The notes: a model not told the origin generated them from the letters alone. 64,000 bases of DNA from Aureobasidium sp. EXF-3400 (GCA_024195585.1 SWBL01000289.1:1-64000), one strand, 5' to 3'; shown: positions 21,878-33,691, counted from the stretch's first letter. A program made the numbers and translations.

Positions 21878-24800
21878 TTAGCCTCTTTTACGTTTGCGTC
21901 TTCCATCAAGCGCGACTGGCAGGTAATCACTTTGCGCTTCTCGTAGCTGCACGATCGTGAATGGAGATCCGTTGATCTGCTGTACCCAACATGGGTGAAT
22001 GAGCTCGATCTTGAACGATTCCGTGCTTGTCGCGTGTAATATCTCGATTTCTGTCGCCACGGACACCTCAACTTCCAGATTCTTGACTCTGAAGCGCACA
22101 TCCGGATATTTATCTCGAAAGGCTTCGAGCTCCTGTTCGGTCAAATGTGTTTTGATAGTTCCTACCTGTAGAGCTTTCTCCTGTTTCTCTCCCTTTCTCA
22201 ACTTGTAACCAAGCTCAAAATAGAAGAGCGAAGCGATGAGTCGCCTTGCTACTGATTCGCACGCGGTCGAGAACAGCTTAGCTGAAGTTGAACCCGAATC
22301 CAGTATGGTCTGCACAGATTTGCCTAACGAGGACATCGATGACTGTGCATCTAGCGATATTTCGTCCATATCCAATTTCAGGTTCAATCGTACCAAATTC
22401 TCCGTCCTTCCGTGTCTCAGCATTTTCGTCACGTCGTGTTGTCTCCCTGCGTTCAATGTCTCCTCGAATACTTTGATGTACCTCCTGAAGACTGACATTC
22501 GGGTCAGAGGTGCGGAGAAAAGACGTCCGCACCCTACCGATACGACCAAGGGGTCGGTGTGGCGCGGCGACACAAGCAGATCAGCTTCGTTGATCGCAAC
22601 GGCAGACGGATTGTTGTGATTCAGTCCGCCGTCTTGATAGAGTTTCCCGAATAATGCTACGGCCTTCCAGAATCTGTCACAGTATGGTTAACAAGATCAG
22701 ATACAGATTCCCGACCCCAAAGAAGTTTGATAAACGTACCCCGGTGCGGCCGATGTTGCGCGAGCCCTATATGCGCTAATAAGTACGAGTGCTATGGAAA
22801 TAATTCCTTACACAGACTCACACTTCCCATATCCTAAGCGATCGATAGGAGCTGCCCATCGGAAGCCATCTGTAAGCTCCGGTTCTGCGATGGCGCGACT
22901 TGTTATAATTGGTAAATATCGTCGCTTCGGAGGTCGATGCTTGATTGACAACGATAGCCACATTGGTTGTGTGTTGGACATCGGCCGCGATCATGTGCGA
23001 GGCATCGCCAAAGCTGTCGGTAAGAATTTTCTCGATTGGAGATGAAGCATATATGCTGTCGAAGCAGAAAAGCCTGGCGGCATTGATCAGTATATCGGAC
23101 CAACCGCCGGTCAGAGAAGACAGAAGTCTTGCACAGCGATTTTTTGGGACAAAAAGCTGCTCCGTAAAGTCGAGAAATTTTACCCTGCAATCCTCTAGCG
23201 ACCAGTTCTGGGTTCCAAGACCTAATGCGCAGATGCCACCTATCACAACGTTAGTGGAAAAAAAGTTCAAAGGGAAACAAGAGAATTTTCGATCTGATCA
23301 CCTATGCTACTTCCAACCATAAGGTCGAAGAAAGAGGATATGTGGACGGTATCGCGTAGACCAATCTTATCAAGCAGATGTTCGAGGATTTGCAGTTGTA
23401 CCAGACCTTTGATGCCACCACCGTCAAGTGCTAACACGCGCAATCTTGCTGTGGGGGGCATGAATGTTCGGATGCATGTGGATGTGATGGTCTGCTCGCA
23501 GACGGGACACTCGTCCACATCCACACGACATCCGCTCAACTCCTTGCCACGGCAAGATCTCAAGCACAGAGTGCACAAACCGTGTTTACATGGGAGTAGA
23601 TGAGCCCAAGGCTCTTGTAAACAAGCTGCACAACTATTTCCATACTCCAATGTAGCAAGATACTGGCGATGTTGGCGGAGCTGTTGGATGTGGAGTTTCG
23701 CCGAATCAAAGACACTGAAGCATGTCTGATAGGCCCTTTTTGTGTTCTCTAGCCAGCAGTTCTTGATATCATCCACAAGATTGTCTAGAGAGTACCGCTC
23801 CATTCTTGCCGCAGCGACGATCTGCTTGTTCCTCTCGAGAAGGCCGCACACCATGCTTTTGACCAGGGATAGATATCTCAGTCTGAATTGATCCTCTGCG
23901 AACATGTTGGTTCGAGAGTGTTCACCAGGCACGGTCCAGTGCCGTGAGCGAAAAGAGTGCCGCATTAGATAGCTGCCAACAAGGGTGGCCCTCTGCGTCA
24001 GCATCTTTTCGAAATCCTGCCAACTACTTCGTGTGTTTTTGCCGTTGACGCTCAACAGAATACCGGGAAGTGAGCACTTCCCTAGTGGCCACGGATCCGT
24101 CAATAGGAGAACGGCGTCAGGCATAGATCCGGTCGCTTCCCAAGCTGACGCCATCTGACGAAAATCAGACAAGGTCCACAGCCTACCGAGATTCGACCTC
24201 AAACGCCTTGAACCTCTGTGACAATCACGAACGCACTCTAGTGGCACGTCTTGTATGACCGCGTGTCGTGACGATTTCTTATTCCCTGCAAAAAGATGGA
24301 CTTGTTCAACCAGTATGTTGTCAAAGAATCCCGTCTCCAACTGTGCAGACGTAAAGACACCAGCTTCCGGTCGAGCGGCGCATTGGCGCAGGAAGTCTTC
24401 CACCCCGCGCGGTGTTTCTTCGATTATGATCCTCGCTGATGGCTTCAAAAGTTGGTCAGCTCCAGGAGGGGGACAACAAGCCAGCCACTCGAGGTACATC
24501 GTAGTTGCCGAATGCAGGTCCGCTGCCATGAAGACCACTGCATCACTGAACAAGTGAGCGCACTGGACCAGACGCTTTTGAGTTAGGGTACGCATCTCCG
24601 GTAGGGAGAGCGTTTCACCAAGCTCTACCGTCCACTTATCCCCTTCCCAGGATGCTGCGTTGAACTCCAACGGGTATGCTTCCTCGGTATCTGAGGACTT
24701 CACAAACATTGGGGGTAGACAGCTCGGACCACTCCTCACCAGGGTGGTTATTGACCTCCTCTCCTCTCTTCTAGCCAAGGACTCTTCGGCCATTGCGCCT

Positions 24801-24889
24801 TGGACTTGTGGATAGATTGGAAGCACTGAAGCGTTTGTGTCGCTATATGAACCATCTGTAATACTACGTAAACCACGAGTGTATCTCAT
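21878..24889 (-). CDS. RING-finger patatin-like phospholipase (942 aa, four exons)
   Basis: Exons 24889-23302, 23239-22822, 22766-22740 and 22673-21878 join in frame. The introns are 62, 55 and 66 nt and start with GTGATC, GTGAGT and GTACGT. Exon 3 is only 27 nt. After a roughly 420-residue N-terminal region without a known domain comes a C3HC4-like RING (about 420-464, CAACLQEP to CPVC). The patatin fold follows: oxyanion loop DGGGIKG at 489, nucleophile elbow GSSIG with Ser528 (completed across intron 1), and the catalytic Asp692 in QDGGLNHNNP. Patatins hydrolyse acyl esters of phospholipids. The RING suggests ubiquitin-ligase or protein-binding activity. ATG 24889 is the first in-frame ATG, but the frame is open upstream to 24982 and a 5' exon is possible. 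Confidence 0.88.
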
Positions 24890-24982
24890 GCTGCACCAGA
24901 GCAGCCTCCGGATGTGTCGTTGGGTGGCCGTAACAGCTCCTACAGCAAGAAGATACAGCTGAACGGCATGAACTAGAGTCAA

Positions 24983-26618
24983 ATCTCACCTCTCCGATGA
25001 TATCTGTTTGTGCAATCATATCACCTCAGTATCATCATATACGATGATCAACTTTGACCACATTAGTAGATGGCTCTATCTCTTTTCGCTGCTATCGCAA
25101 AGCCTCGTTTCGCTATATACAGCGGTCTGCATATATGTATCTCTCAGTCATGATCGCTCCGTGATATAGAGATGAGGTCCACTACTGATGACCCCAGAAA
25201 TACAAAACGACCACACTATGGGTGTAGCCTCCGCATAGGAACAGAAGTCTAGATGGCTCCTGAAGCATCAGCTAACACTAGGAATGACAGTACGGTGAAC
25301 GTCGAGTGAATAGTCAAGTAATCTCCAGGAAATGTCTGGTGATATCTCTAGAACTCCCTCGGACATCTGTAAAGAGCATAGCGATGCTCCTGCTTTAGGG
25401 ACACCAGCACACTTTGAGGCTCATAGCCTATGTGCATCCCTTGTGCCTCGACAGAGCGCTTCCTTTCGATTGATGCACTGACTTGTGATGTTTATTGTGC
25501 AAATCGAAGAACTACGTAACATCACTCCAATAGTCAAGGTGATTGGCACGACTTCTGTGATCTCTCACCGTTGACCCATTGACTTCACTCTCTACCTGAT
25601 AAATCCTGTCTGTGTTCACAGAGAGCGTGCCTCAAGCTATTTTTGGAAGGCACCTGTGCACAGAGCCTGACACGGCACTTTACGGAACTGTACTCTGCGC
25701 GGGTCCAAGCTTTGACTTCGGCGGAGCAGGTGGACTGTACACACACCTCTCGCAAGATACCGTGCTACAACCGTACACGAGGACAGTCGTGAGTTGAAGC
25801 ATCACCGTGTGGGTCAAATCTCGAGTCATCAAAGTTCAAGCTCATCACTGTGATTCTGTCGTGTGCCTTTCGCGATAGTCACTCGTACCCACCCGACCGT
25901 ACTCGTCCGACCAAGCAATCGACGAAGCCAAGACGGATCGCAACCACGACGTGATAATAACATAGTCGCATTTGATGTATTTCCATTACGTCACATCGAG
26001 TTGAGGCGAGCCGAGATTACATTGTTTTACAATCATGTAGCAAGCAAAGGAGGTACAATCAGACAAACAGAGACGCGAACACCGAGTCGCTTACGCAGCT
26101 GTAAACTATTCACATCCTGCTTCTCAGCACAGTGGGAAAGATACCATTGGAACAGTCCACCACTCTCTGTCTGTATTGCCGAGTACACCACTGGTTGATG
26201 TGCTGATCGTGACTGTACCTAGATTTATATGTCGTGTTAGATTGTTACCTGGCTCTGCCTGAGCTTCCGACAACCCCAAATTGCGCTATGGTCTCAATCT
26301 TGGATTGTTCGTTACAGTCAGCATGTTGTATCAAATCATTGTTGCGAGTCTAGCTATGCGTAAACTTGGCAGCAAATCTGTTGCCTGCAGCGTTCATAAC
26401 ACCATTGTGTGTCATACCTGTCTGATAGCTATTCGATTTGCACTGGCCTTGACCTATCTAGCTCTTCTGCTGGGCGTGGTTACTTGATCCATCAATTGCC
26501 GATACAAACTCTTGATCGCTGAGACAAGCAAGACCGCAACATTGCAAGATCGCAAGACGAACAAGAAATTGCACAACTGTAGACACATAAGGTGCAGACT
26601 TCGAGTGTTCTCTCCACC
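24983..26618. other. Divergent, gene-free region
   Basis: This 1.6-kb region separates the divergent patatin and DUF3431 genes. Short frames (25612-25797, 25863-26198) lack motifs. The sequence at 25011-25019 contains an ATG that could belong to a 5' exon of the patatin gene, but the phase does not fit the nearest splice sites. Confidence 0.45.
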
Positions 26619-27731
26619 ATGATTCTGCACGTGCCCCGTCATATTCCGCTTATTGTCTGCCTTTGCTGCTTTGCGGTTATTCTGTTCATGGCCTTCATGC
26701 CGCTGCGCGATGACTCTACGACCTTGTCGATGCTCCGGACTGCCCTCGGAGGAACGTCTCACAATATGCCCACGATTGGAAAACATGAGAACTCCGAACT
26801 TCCGCCTTCGAGATGTCTGGTAATCGCTTCGACCGCGGAACAAGACACCAGCTGGGTCGAGACAGAACTCGGAAACGAACTGGGCCTTTCCAAGCGCATC
26901 TACGTCGTGGATAACGCATCATCAGAGTTCTCTGTTCCGTTGAACAAAGGCCATGAGGCGATGGTGTATTTGACACACATCATCGATGAGTACGACAACT
27001 TGAGCGAGATAACCTTGTTCTTGCACGCACATCAGTTTTCGTGGCACAACAACGACCTGTTGGATAGAGACGCGGCCGAAATGATACGTCGTCTCATACC
27101 AGGTTACGTGATGCGCAATGGCTATGTCAACTTACGTTGTCATCACGAACCTGGATGTCCATCCCACATCTTTCCGCACGAGCCAAACCCCGATCCGGAA
27201 CATCCTGAGATCGCTGTCATGGGTCTTGCGTGGACCGAGATCTTCCCAGGCGAGCTCGTACCCACCAGCCTAGCACAACCGTGTTGTGCGCAGATGGCTG
27301 TGTCTCGAGACGCGATACTTGCCCTGTCGAGGCAGCGCTACGTCGATCTGCGCAATTGGCTGCTACAAACGCCCCTGAGCGATGGGCTATCTGGTCGTGT
27401 GTTTGAGTACATATGGCAGTACATATGGGGTCACACATACGAATATTGTCCATCGCAGAGTGTCTGTTATTGCGACGGGTATGGGGTCTGTTTTGGGGGC
27501 GAAGAACAGTACGCCACTTACCACACTCTCAGGCACATCACCGAGAACATGGACACGACGTTGAAGATGCGTATTCTTGACGAAGTTCCCCGCAGCGGAG
27601 GCGTGGCGCCCAGGGACACGCTACTGAAGTCCAAGGAAAGCGTAGAGAGGCGGCTGGAAGCTTGGAAGTCATCTGCAATCATGCGGGGAACAAATCCAAG
27701 CCACCGTGCATTGGAAGCTGGAAGGCCCTGA
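26619..27731 (+). CDS. DUF3431 family protein, type II membrane topology
   Basis: ATG 26619 lies in an ideal context (CCACCATGA) and opens a 370-residue frame. Residues about 9-27 are a hydrophobic segment (PLIVCLCCFAVILFMAFM), fitting a signal anchor with the rest in the secretory lumen. The body matches the fungal DUF3431 pattern: LNKGHEAMVYLTHIIDEYDN, LFLHAHQFSWHNND, GYVNLRCHHEPGCP, CCAQMAVSRDAI and WLLQTPLSDGLSGRVFEY. The family is thought to be glycosyltransferase-like, but no activity is proven. The Cys-rich C-terminal motif CPSQSVCYCDGYGVCFGG is typical of the family. No intron is needed. Confidence 0.9.
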   Translation: MILHVPRHIPLIVCLCCFAVILFMAFMPLRDDSTTLSMLRTALGGTSHNMPTIGKHENSELPPSRCLVIASTAEQDTSWVETELGNELGLSKRIYVVDNASSEFSVPLNKGHEAMVYLTHIIDEYDNLSEITLFLHAHQFSWHNNDLLDRDAAEMIRRLIPGYVMRNGYVNLRCHHEPGCPSHIFPHEPNPDPEHPEIAVMGLAWTEIFPGELVPTSLAQPCCAQMAVSRDAILALSRQRYVDLRNWLLQTPLSDGLSGRVFEYIWQYIWGHTYEYCPSQSVCYCDGYGVCFGGEEQYATYHTLRHITENMDTTLKMRILDEVPRSGGVAPRDTLLKSKESVERRLEAWKSSAIMRGTNPSHRALEAGRP

Positions 27732-28923
27732 ATTGCGACCGAGTACCTCACCTCTACTGTGAACCGTTGGGGCGCAACCAATAATGTTGCCAGAAGCCAG
27801 AGACCAAAAGTACCGCAAACGACTGGAGGCGGTGGAAGGGCCGAGCCTTGGTGTCCTGTATGGTCGTCTTGCCATTGCTCGACAGGCGCCAGCGAATGTG
27901 TGCGGTTGCGACCTGAAGACTTCGTTGGCGGCCTGGTAGGCTTGGTTCGGCTCAGAGTAGATGTCGGAGGATCCGAGCGGTCAACGAGACTGAACAGCAG
28001 AGCAGATGTCAAACCACCGAGGTCTTGCTAGTCATCGCGTGACATGCCGCACCATGCTAGACTAGGTCGACTTGGTCTTTGTCCACATCATCGTGATGTT
28101 TGACGAAGCAAAGACATTCTCATGCTGCAAAGTTCGGCTTCAGAACCTTCAGATCTCGTCAGGGTGCGCTCGAGGCGGAGGCACGGCCACAATAGAGGAA
28201 GCCTCGGTGTGACTGAGCTCAGCATTGGAGCCATTGCCGGAGTTGGTCTCGCTGTCGTGCTTCTGTTCGGTTCGAGTCCAAGCGAGGTGGATAGCATTAG
28301 TGTTCGGCTCGGGAATGAATGCTCTGGCACCATGTTCTCGTTGTGCATGTCCTCCTCTTTCGCAGTCCTGTCATGCATCGGCCATCGGTCTCGAGTGGCG
28401 TGTCAGTACATTGTCGTGAGCAGAGCGGTTGCGCTTCGTGCAGCGGTCTTCGGGGCCCGACGGTGGGATGGGCAACGAATGGGCAGCAGGTGAGCAACGA
28501 ATGAGCAACGGATGAGCAACGGATGGACGTAAGGCTCGGTGTTCGAGGGACGGTCGCGATGTACAGCGTAGGCGATGTTTGACGCGACACGCGCAGCGCC
28601 GACTATGGCCTGCCGCGGGATACAAGCAAAGGCTGTAACGTGCGATGAATGTTCCTCAACCAAGAGACCTACATGTGCAGGGTTCGGTTCGATGCGCTTC
28701 TCCCCCGCGTCGTGTGGACGGACGTCGCTTCTCCACACCGTGTGCAGTGCAGGCTGGCAGGAACGCACGGATCATTGTTGTTGGGTGACTGTAGTACCTG
28801 ATTATTATTAGCTGTTCAATAATTGTTGTAATCAATCGCCCTGAATCTTCGCCTCATCTCGGCCAACGCCCCGGTCTTTACTCGCGGCCGCGACTGATGT
28901 TATGCGATTCTTTGCCTGCCAAC
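27732..28923. other. GC-richer spacer with an 11-bp repeat
   Basis: Open frames exist on both strands because the sequence is relatively GC-rich, but no frame has a good start and motif. One plus-strand frame (28122-28493) contains a membrane-segment-like stretch (ELSIGAIAGVGLAVVLLFG) as found in fungal surface proteins, so a decayed gene is possible. Confidence 0.4.
28490..28522. repeat. 11-bp tandem repeat
   Basis: Three near-identical copies of an 11-bp unit (rtgagcaacgr) run head to tail, with a degenerate copy just upstream near 28470. It is a small minisatellite without coding context. Confidence 0.75.
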
Positions 28924-29568
28924 CTAGCTCGTCAGCTCCATCTTTTCCTCCTGATAGTCACTTAGTCTGAGATGGTTGTGAGCGGGATGGTCAAGATCGG
29001 ACGTTATGATGTCCTCGACGAACATCTTCATCGTTCTAAGTCTATCCACTTCATTGACTCCCCAAGCGTGTTCCAGAGCAGTGCGGGGCAGAACGCGCCG
29101 CCAGGCAACCATGCTACCACTCTTACGCTCTGAAGAGAGCACTCCGATTGCCCGGTCAGACAAGGTCGTCAGCGCTCGGAGCAGACGTTGCAACTTTCCA
29201 TGGTCGGCATCTGATAGCTCGACAGCTTTTGCAAGAACCATATGGGCCATGATGCTAAAAACACTGCTGATGTGGATATTGTTGACCGAGATCAACTCCG
29301 AGTTTTGCAAAACGGCCCGCCGAACGACCCTTTGCAGCGACAGGAACCTTTGTATACACGCCTCTTTCGCCTCACGACCTACGAGCATACAAGTCGTCGA
29401 AGTCGGGCACTTCCACGACAAGACCTCCGCTTCATACATCCTTCTACACAACAATGGTAAGGTCCGTGATCGCTGGATCGGAGGTAAAAGCTTTGCTATG
29501 TCGATCAGAAGCTCGCATGGAAGATCCACAAGTCCCACCGACATGCCCGCGAGTGAACACGACCCCAT
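28924..29568 (-). CDS. F-box protein
   Basis: The frame of 214 codons starts at ATG 29568. ATG 29544 (MSVGLVDLP) is an alternative start. An F-box begins right after it: VDLPCELLIDIAKLLPP, followed by LPLLCRRMYEAEV. F-box proteins bind Skp1 and bring substrates to SCF ubiquitin ligases. The C-terminal part is helical and charged, with no recognised repeat domain. The plus strand is also open over most of the gene, but its frame lacks motifs. Confidence 0.72.
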   Translation of the reverse strand: MGSCSLAGMSVGLVDLPCELLIDIAKLLPPIQRSRTLPLLCRRMYEAEVLSWKCPTSTTCMLVGREAKEACIQRFLSLQRVVRRAVLQNSELISVNNIHISSVFSIMAHMVLAKAVELSDADHGKLQRLLRALTTLSDRAIGVLSSERKSGSMVAWRRVLPRTALEHAWGVNEVDRLRTMKMFVEDIITSDLDHPAHNHLRLSDYQEEKMELTS

Positions 29569-29849
29569 GTCAGAGCCACGGTCTATTTATCTTCCAACCA
29601 CCCGACAGAGCACTCGCACACTCATGACCTCGATGCTCATAAGGACACTGGCACACTCAACACCTGCCATGCGGTCATCAGAATCTGTCAGCTCATGCAT
29701 GGCAACGCGATGGATTACGAGAACCAACTTCTTGAGACGCAATCTTTCCGTCTGAGTTTCTGTGTTAACTACATACACACAAATCTGGCCAAGCACTTTG
29801 CCGTTGATGCACGACTACATTCCCTGTGTTCCGACGTTGTGGAAAGAAC

Positions 29850-30125
29850 ATGGCTGATGATGACAAGGTCCCTCAAATGTAGACTCGAGAAAGTCTTGGT
29901 CGTCCTTGTCCTTGGTGCTGTCGGCGGTCTGTCGGCTTCAAAGATACAGAACGAGATCTTCGATATCGGAGGCAAGAACACCAAGTTTGTCACTGCTGAG
30001 TGGGTCGTTCAGGTGTGCTCAATGGGAAACGAGCATCTGAACAAAGATTCGAGGCTGTGAAGCTGGCCCTTAAGGATACGGCAAGAGCTGAGCAGATGTT
30101 TGCGAAGGCTGCAAAGAAGGCATGA
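29850..30125 (+). pseudogene. Possible BRCT-domain relic
   Basis: The plus strand reads a stretch resembling the N-terminal half of a BRCT domain (VLVVLVLGAVGGLSASKIQ, then NEIFDIGGKNTKFVTAE), the position where BRCT domains have G...I...GG.....VT. After a likely one-base frame change near 30040 it continues as FEAVKLALKDTARAEQMFAK to TGA 30125. No good start codon or splice pattern explains the change of frame, and the domain's conserved Trp motif is missing. This could be a decayed fragment of a PARP- or WGR-like gene. The assignment is by eye and tentative. Confidence 0.3.
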
Positions 30126-30365
30126 GAACATACGACGCGGCACTGATATTCACGCAAAAGTCCGTGCTCTCTAGACATCGACTTTACGGAGCCTGTCATT
30201 CTCTAGGACTATTGCCTCGGAGAGCTACCTCCTGTCAATACATCTGACTGTGACTTGCCTACCTGACTGTATACAGGCTGACAAGCACCCCGAGACGTGC
30301 TACTGCTGATCCCGTCGTCTATGATAGACTTTACTTTTAGCCCATTTTCATCTTTCGAAAAGAAA

Positions 30366-30665
30366 AAGATACGCTCACTTGTTTGAGTGGAACGAATATC
30401 ACATCGCAGCAGTGGAAGCACCCCAATACCAGGTTTCAATCTTCCAAAGTCGATCGTTTCAAGCAAGCTCGATGCTCTAGCATCACCGAGTGGTTGTTTT
30501 GGTTCCGATTATGGAGTTCATTAGACTTTTGGCAGATGTAGCAGCCTTGCCTAGCCCTCGGCTTCGATGGAGGATTTCTGATGGGCTGCCATTGGTCAGC
30601 CAAGCAATAGGCTTTGCATGACTTTGAAATTGTGCATGAGATTGCAACTACAGCTGACCAGTCAA
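30366..30665 (+). repeat. Tandem-duplication unit 1, block R1
   Basis: This block aligns by eye, in direct orientation, with 34488-34805. Shared stretches include 'ctcgatgctctagcatcac' against 'ctcaatgctctggcatcac'. No gene is recognised in it. Confidence 0.75.
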
Positions 30666-30669
30666 TTAG

Positions 30670-31075
30670 CTTCCACCTCTAACACGATGCGTTGTCGCTA
30701 CCAGCTACCTGAAACATGGAGAAGCGGGATCACGTATTTGACGATCCGTTCTACGCCTTAACTCGATAGTGTTTCTCATTCACCGTCTCGTAGGAACATC
30801 TCTCAGCCTAGAGACCACAGCCACAGCACTGCCGCGTCGCTCTATCCCTCTCATCGAAGCGGACGATATCGTGCCACTTTGGCTTTGATCTGCCAGCGTG
30901 AATATGGAGCCACATCATCGCCGTAATATGCCGCACCTAGCACGCTCTCATCTGCGCACAGCTCAGCGGTAATGTCTATAACACTCTTGAGGGAAGCGTG
31001 TGGGTTGTCCGTCTTAGACGATGCGGTGTCTTCATCGTTAATTCCATGGACTTCGCTACCGTCAAGCGCGCCATG
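30670..31075 (+). repeat. Tandem-duplication unit 1, block R2
   Basis: This block aligns with 37453-37856. Shared landmarks include 'gcggtaatgtctataaca' against 'gcggcaatgtctataaca' and 'atatgccgcacct' in both. It directly follows R1 here, whereas the other copy has about 2.6 kb between R1' and R2'. No intact gene is seen. Confidence 0.8.
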
Positions 31076-31924
31076 TATGATGACTCTATGAGCTTCCTGA
31101 GACAAGATGGTACGTGTCTCGGGCTCCAGCGCGTGTTGTCGCGTTGCGATAGGTCACTAATCAGAAGATTGCCACAGCTACCATGCAATGTGTCTGCATG
31201 AATAATGCACACGAATATCATCCAGCGGCCTAAGCGTCGGCGGCCTAAGCGTCGGCGGCTACGTGTCATAGCTATATTTACGCCTTGCTCTGCTCGTTGG
31301 AAGGCTCCCAAGACCATTTCAACTGCACGAGCCTTTCGCCTAGATGCCCATATAACGATCGTCGCCGAAAGCTTCACTCCACCGCCAGGAATCCACTGCT
31401 CATTGTCATGAACATAACCTCCGTGTCTCACGTCGTGAGCTGGCTCCACAATCTTGCACGAGATCGACCTCCGGTGGTTAGATCTGTGGCTATCCGATGG
31501 ACCGAATCTCCAAGATGGCTTTTACAACCTCGTGCGTTATCCTCGGCGATGCCCTCATTGCTATCTCCCGAGCTTGCAGACTGACAGGCGTCAGGTGATG
31601 TTCCGCTCACCATGATTTGGTGCACTGTCTTCGTCCTCACTCTAACGCTACTCCTGAGAGTAGGTTTTGGCTCAAGGGGCATAGTCCCAGGTGAGTCACT
31701 CCACGGCATTTATTGCGAACTTGAACTTACCAGGTGAGGCTCCGCTGCTGCAAGCTTCCAGAGGTTGAGATATGGAGCGTTTACTCCAAGAGGTGGATAC
31801 TTCGCCCGCTTGACAAGCTTAGGCATGGTACGATCTTCCATAATAGCTGTCCCGCTTGCGGCAGGTCTTTTTGCGTCATCCATAACTCTTCTAATATGGC
31901 TGGAAAGATATCGAACAGTTTGAG
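31076..31924. other. About 850 bp present only in duplication unit 1
   Basis: This segment lies between R2 and R3. The same junction in unit 2 (37857-37880) is only about 25 bp long, so the segment was inserted here or lost there. It has no convincing gene. It contains a perfect 15-bp tandem duplication at 31226-31255. Confidence 0.65.
31226..31255. repeat. 15-bp perfect tandem duplication
   Basis: The unit cggcctaagcgtcgg occurs twice in direct succession (31226-31240 and 31241-31255). Confidence 0.9.
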
Positions 31925-33691
31925 TGGTGTCTTTCCCAGAGCTTCGAGGATCGTCTTCGCTTTGCGTTATAGCCATCTGATCCGTACAAGACTCAAGACT
32001 GAGACCCTTGCTCGAAAAACTTTGAATTTTCCATCGTACTGTAATTTTATAGTGCCTCTATCACGCTAGATCAACTTTGCACTGATGGTGTCAGATCTGC
32101 ATTGTATAGAGAAGAAAGGCGGGGATCTCCTGAAACCTTGAGGAAGATGCTCTCGAAGTGTCATGCGTAGGAATCAAGCGGCGCAGGCACTAGCTATAAC
32201 AACAGCCTTTGTCGAGTTGATACGAGTTTGGTGATCATGTCAACCCGTCAAGGAATCCATCTGTGCCACGTCTCGGAGTTTCAATATGCAAGGGAAGATA
32301 TGTATCGTGTACGTCCACAAATTCATAGCGTCACTACAGATCACATGCCAATCACCTAGCATGAAGTGCTTCTCAGCATTGGAATCTGCTGGATTTGATG
32401 ATTCAGGGATCATAACGAGGCACGTTCCTGTAGCTCGTTCAGCGACATCACGGGTCGGCGTAATGCTGTCTTTCTGCAGAGGGAAGGTACTTCGCATTAT
32501 GTGGCTTCAATATCATCAAGCCTTGCTATGGCAAGCTGCAGCTCGGCAAACACCTGAACGCGATCTATTCTAGAGCAACTCCAGTGGAGGTCGACAAACT
32601 CGGATCTAGTGATTGACCCGGGTCTCTCGAAATACAACGATCGGGACAACGGGGAGAAATAGGGATATCGCCAGAGCCTTAAGATTTGCATCAACAGCGC
32701 TATATGATGGAGGCGCTGCATTACCGACACTGCATGTGAACCACGACCGGCCGAGCTGCAAGTTCAATGTGGCCTCTGCAAGCACGAGTCACCTCAGACC
32801 AACTTCTGCAACATGGTCATCTGTGTGTCTTGGTCTGACACCGGATCCAGTATCACCCCCTCATGATCTGCAGGTGTGGGAGGCTAGATAACCAGATCAA
32901 ACATGCCACGACTACGTTCTCGCAATCATGTTTTTCCCAGCACTTGACCAACGCTGGGCTGGTCAAAATCATCAAAATTACAGAAGACCACAATGATACT
33001 TCAAAAGGCTTCTCTCCTGCCAGTGTGACTTTCCATCGAACAGAAATCGTATTGAGCCAATCTCGTTGGTCTTGTCCTACGAAGACTACCGATCATCCAG
33101 CTCTTTGACATTGTTGAATCACGCACGGTAAGCCGATGAGCCCCGCTCCTCAAGCTGATAGCTTAGACTTTTCTTTTTTAACCGCCACTGACTCGGCTTC
33201 CGAAGGCACACAGTCTGCTGTATCAATGCGAAGAACTCAGTCCGTCGGCGAAGCGCTTTTGAGAGCGCATCGATCAAGAGTGTTCCAGCGTCAGTACGAT
33301 GGCTAGAACAGAGACAAAGACATTTGATCGTGCTCTAACAAGACTTTGGATCGATATAGAATCCGTGGAGCTGACTAACTCTCAGCTTCTAAGGCTCGCT
33401 GGATGTCTCAAGGGGCTTGGCAAGGATATAATCTCGCTTAGACACGCCATGCTCCTCGGGCAATTGGAAGAGAGACTGAAGAAATGGCGTTGTGAACTTG
33501 CAGCTGATATGGTTCGTCCCGATCACGCAGCAGAAGTAAAGGGAGCCACAATCGACGAGGCCACAATCGCTGTCAACAGTTTTATCAATTCGATTCGAGA
33601 ACTGCCCGAATTTCTGGAGAGTGGAGAGGCAGAGATGTTGACGGAGCTCAAGACCGACTTGGAAGGTCGAGCGCTGGAAATTGCCAGATAA
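31925..33691 (+). repeat. Tandem-duplication unit 1, block R3
   Basis: This 1.77-kb block aligns with 37881-39627 along its length. Landmarks shared in order include 'gtgtctttccca', 'gtcagatctgcat', 'tctttctgcagaggg', 'aacagcgctat' and 'gacactgcat'. Open frames at 32613-32891 and 38596-38823 align in the same frame but lack motifs, so they may be decayed coding sequence. The block ends with the intact orphan ORF at 33299. Confidence 0.85.
33299..33691 (+). CDS. Orphan paralog A of a duplicated pair (130 aa)
   Basis: ATG 33299 opens a 130-codon frame. The protein is helical and has no signal or membrane segment. It aligns over its whole length with the 131-residue product of 39232-39627: FDRALTRLWIDIESVE matches FDRALTRFHVDTESVE, and ELPEFLESGEAEMLTELK matches KLPSFLENGEADMLIQLK. 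Both frames are open although the flanking DNA of the duplicated block has drifted and gained stops. This points to selection on the protein. No known family is recognised. Confidence 0.72.
   Translation: MARTETKTFDRALTRLWIDIESVELTNSQLLRLAGCLKGLGKDIISLRHAMLLGQLEERLKKWRCELAADMVRPDHAAEVKGATIDEATIAVNSFINSIRELPEFLESGEAEMLTELKTDLEGRALEIAR

Noticed and set aside
27518..28012. 164-codon minus-strand frame.
   Set aside because: Largely antisense to the DUF3431 gene, in a GC-rich area where open frames arise by chance.
29006..29755. 249-codon plus-strand frame.
   Set aside because: Antisense to the F-box gene, with low-quality Ser/Thr/Arg-rich sequence.
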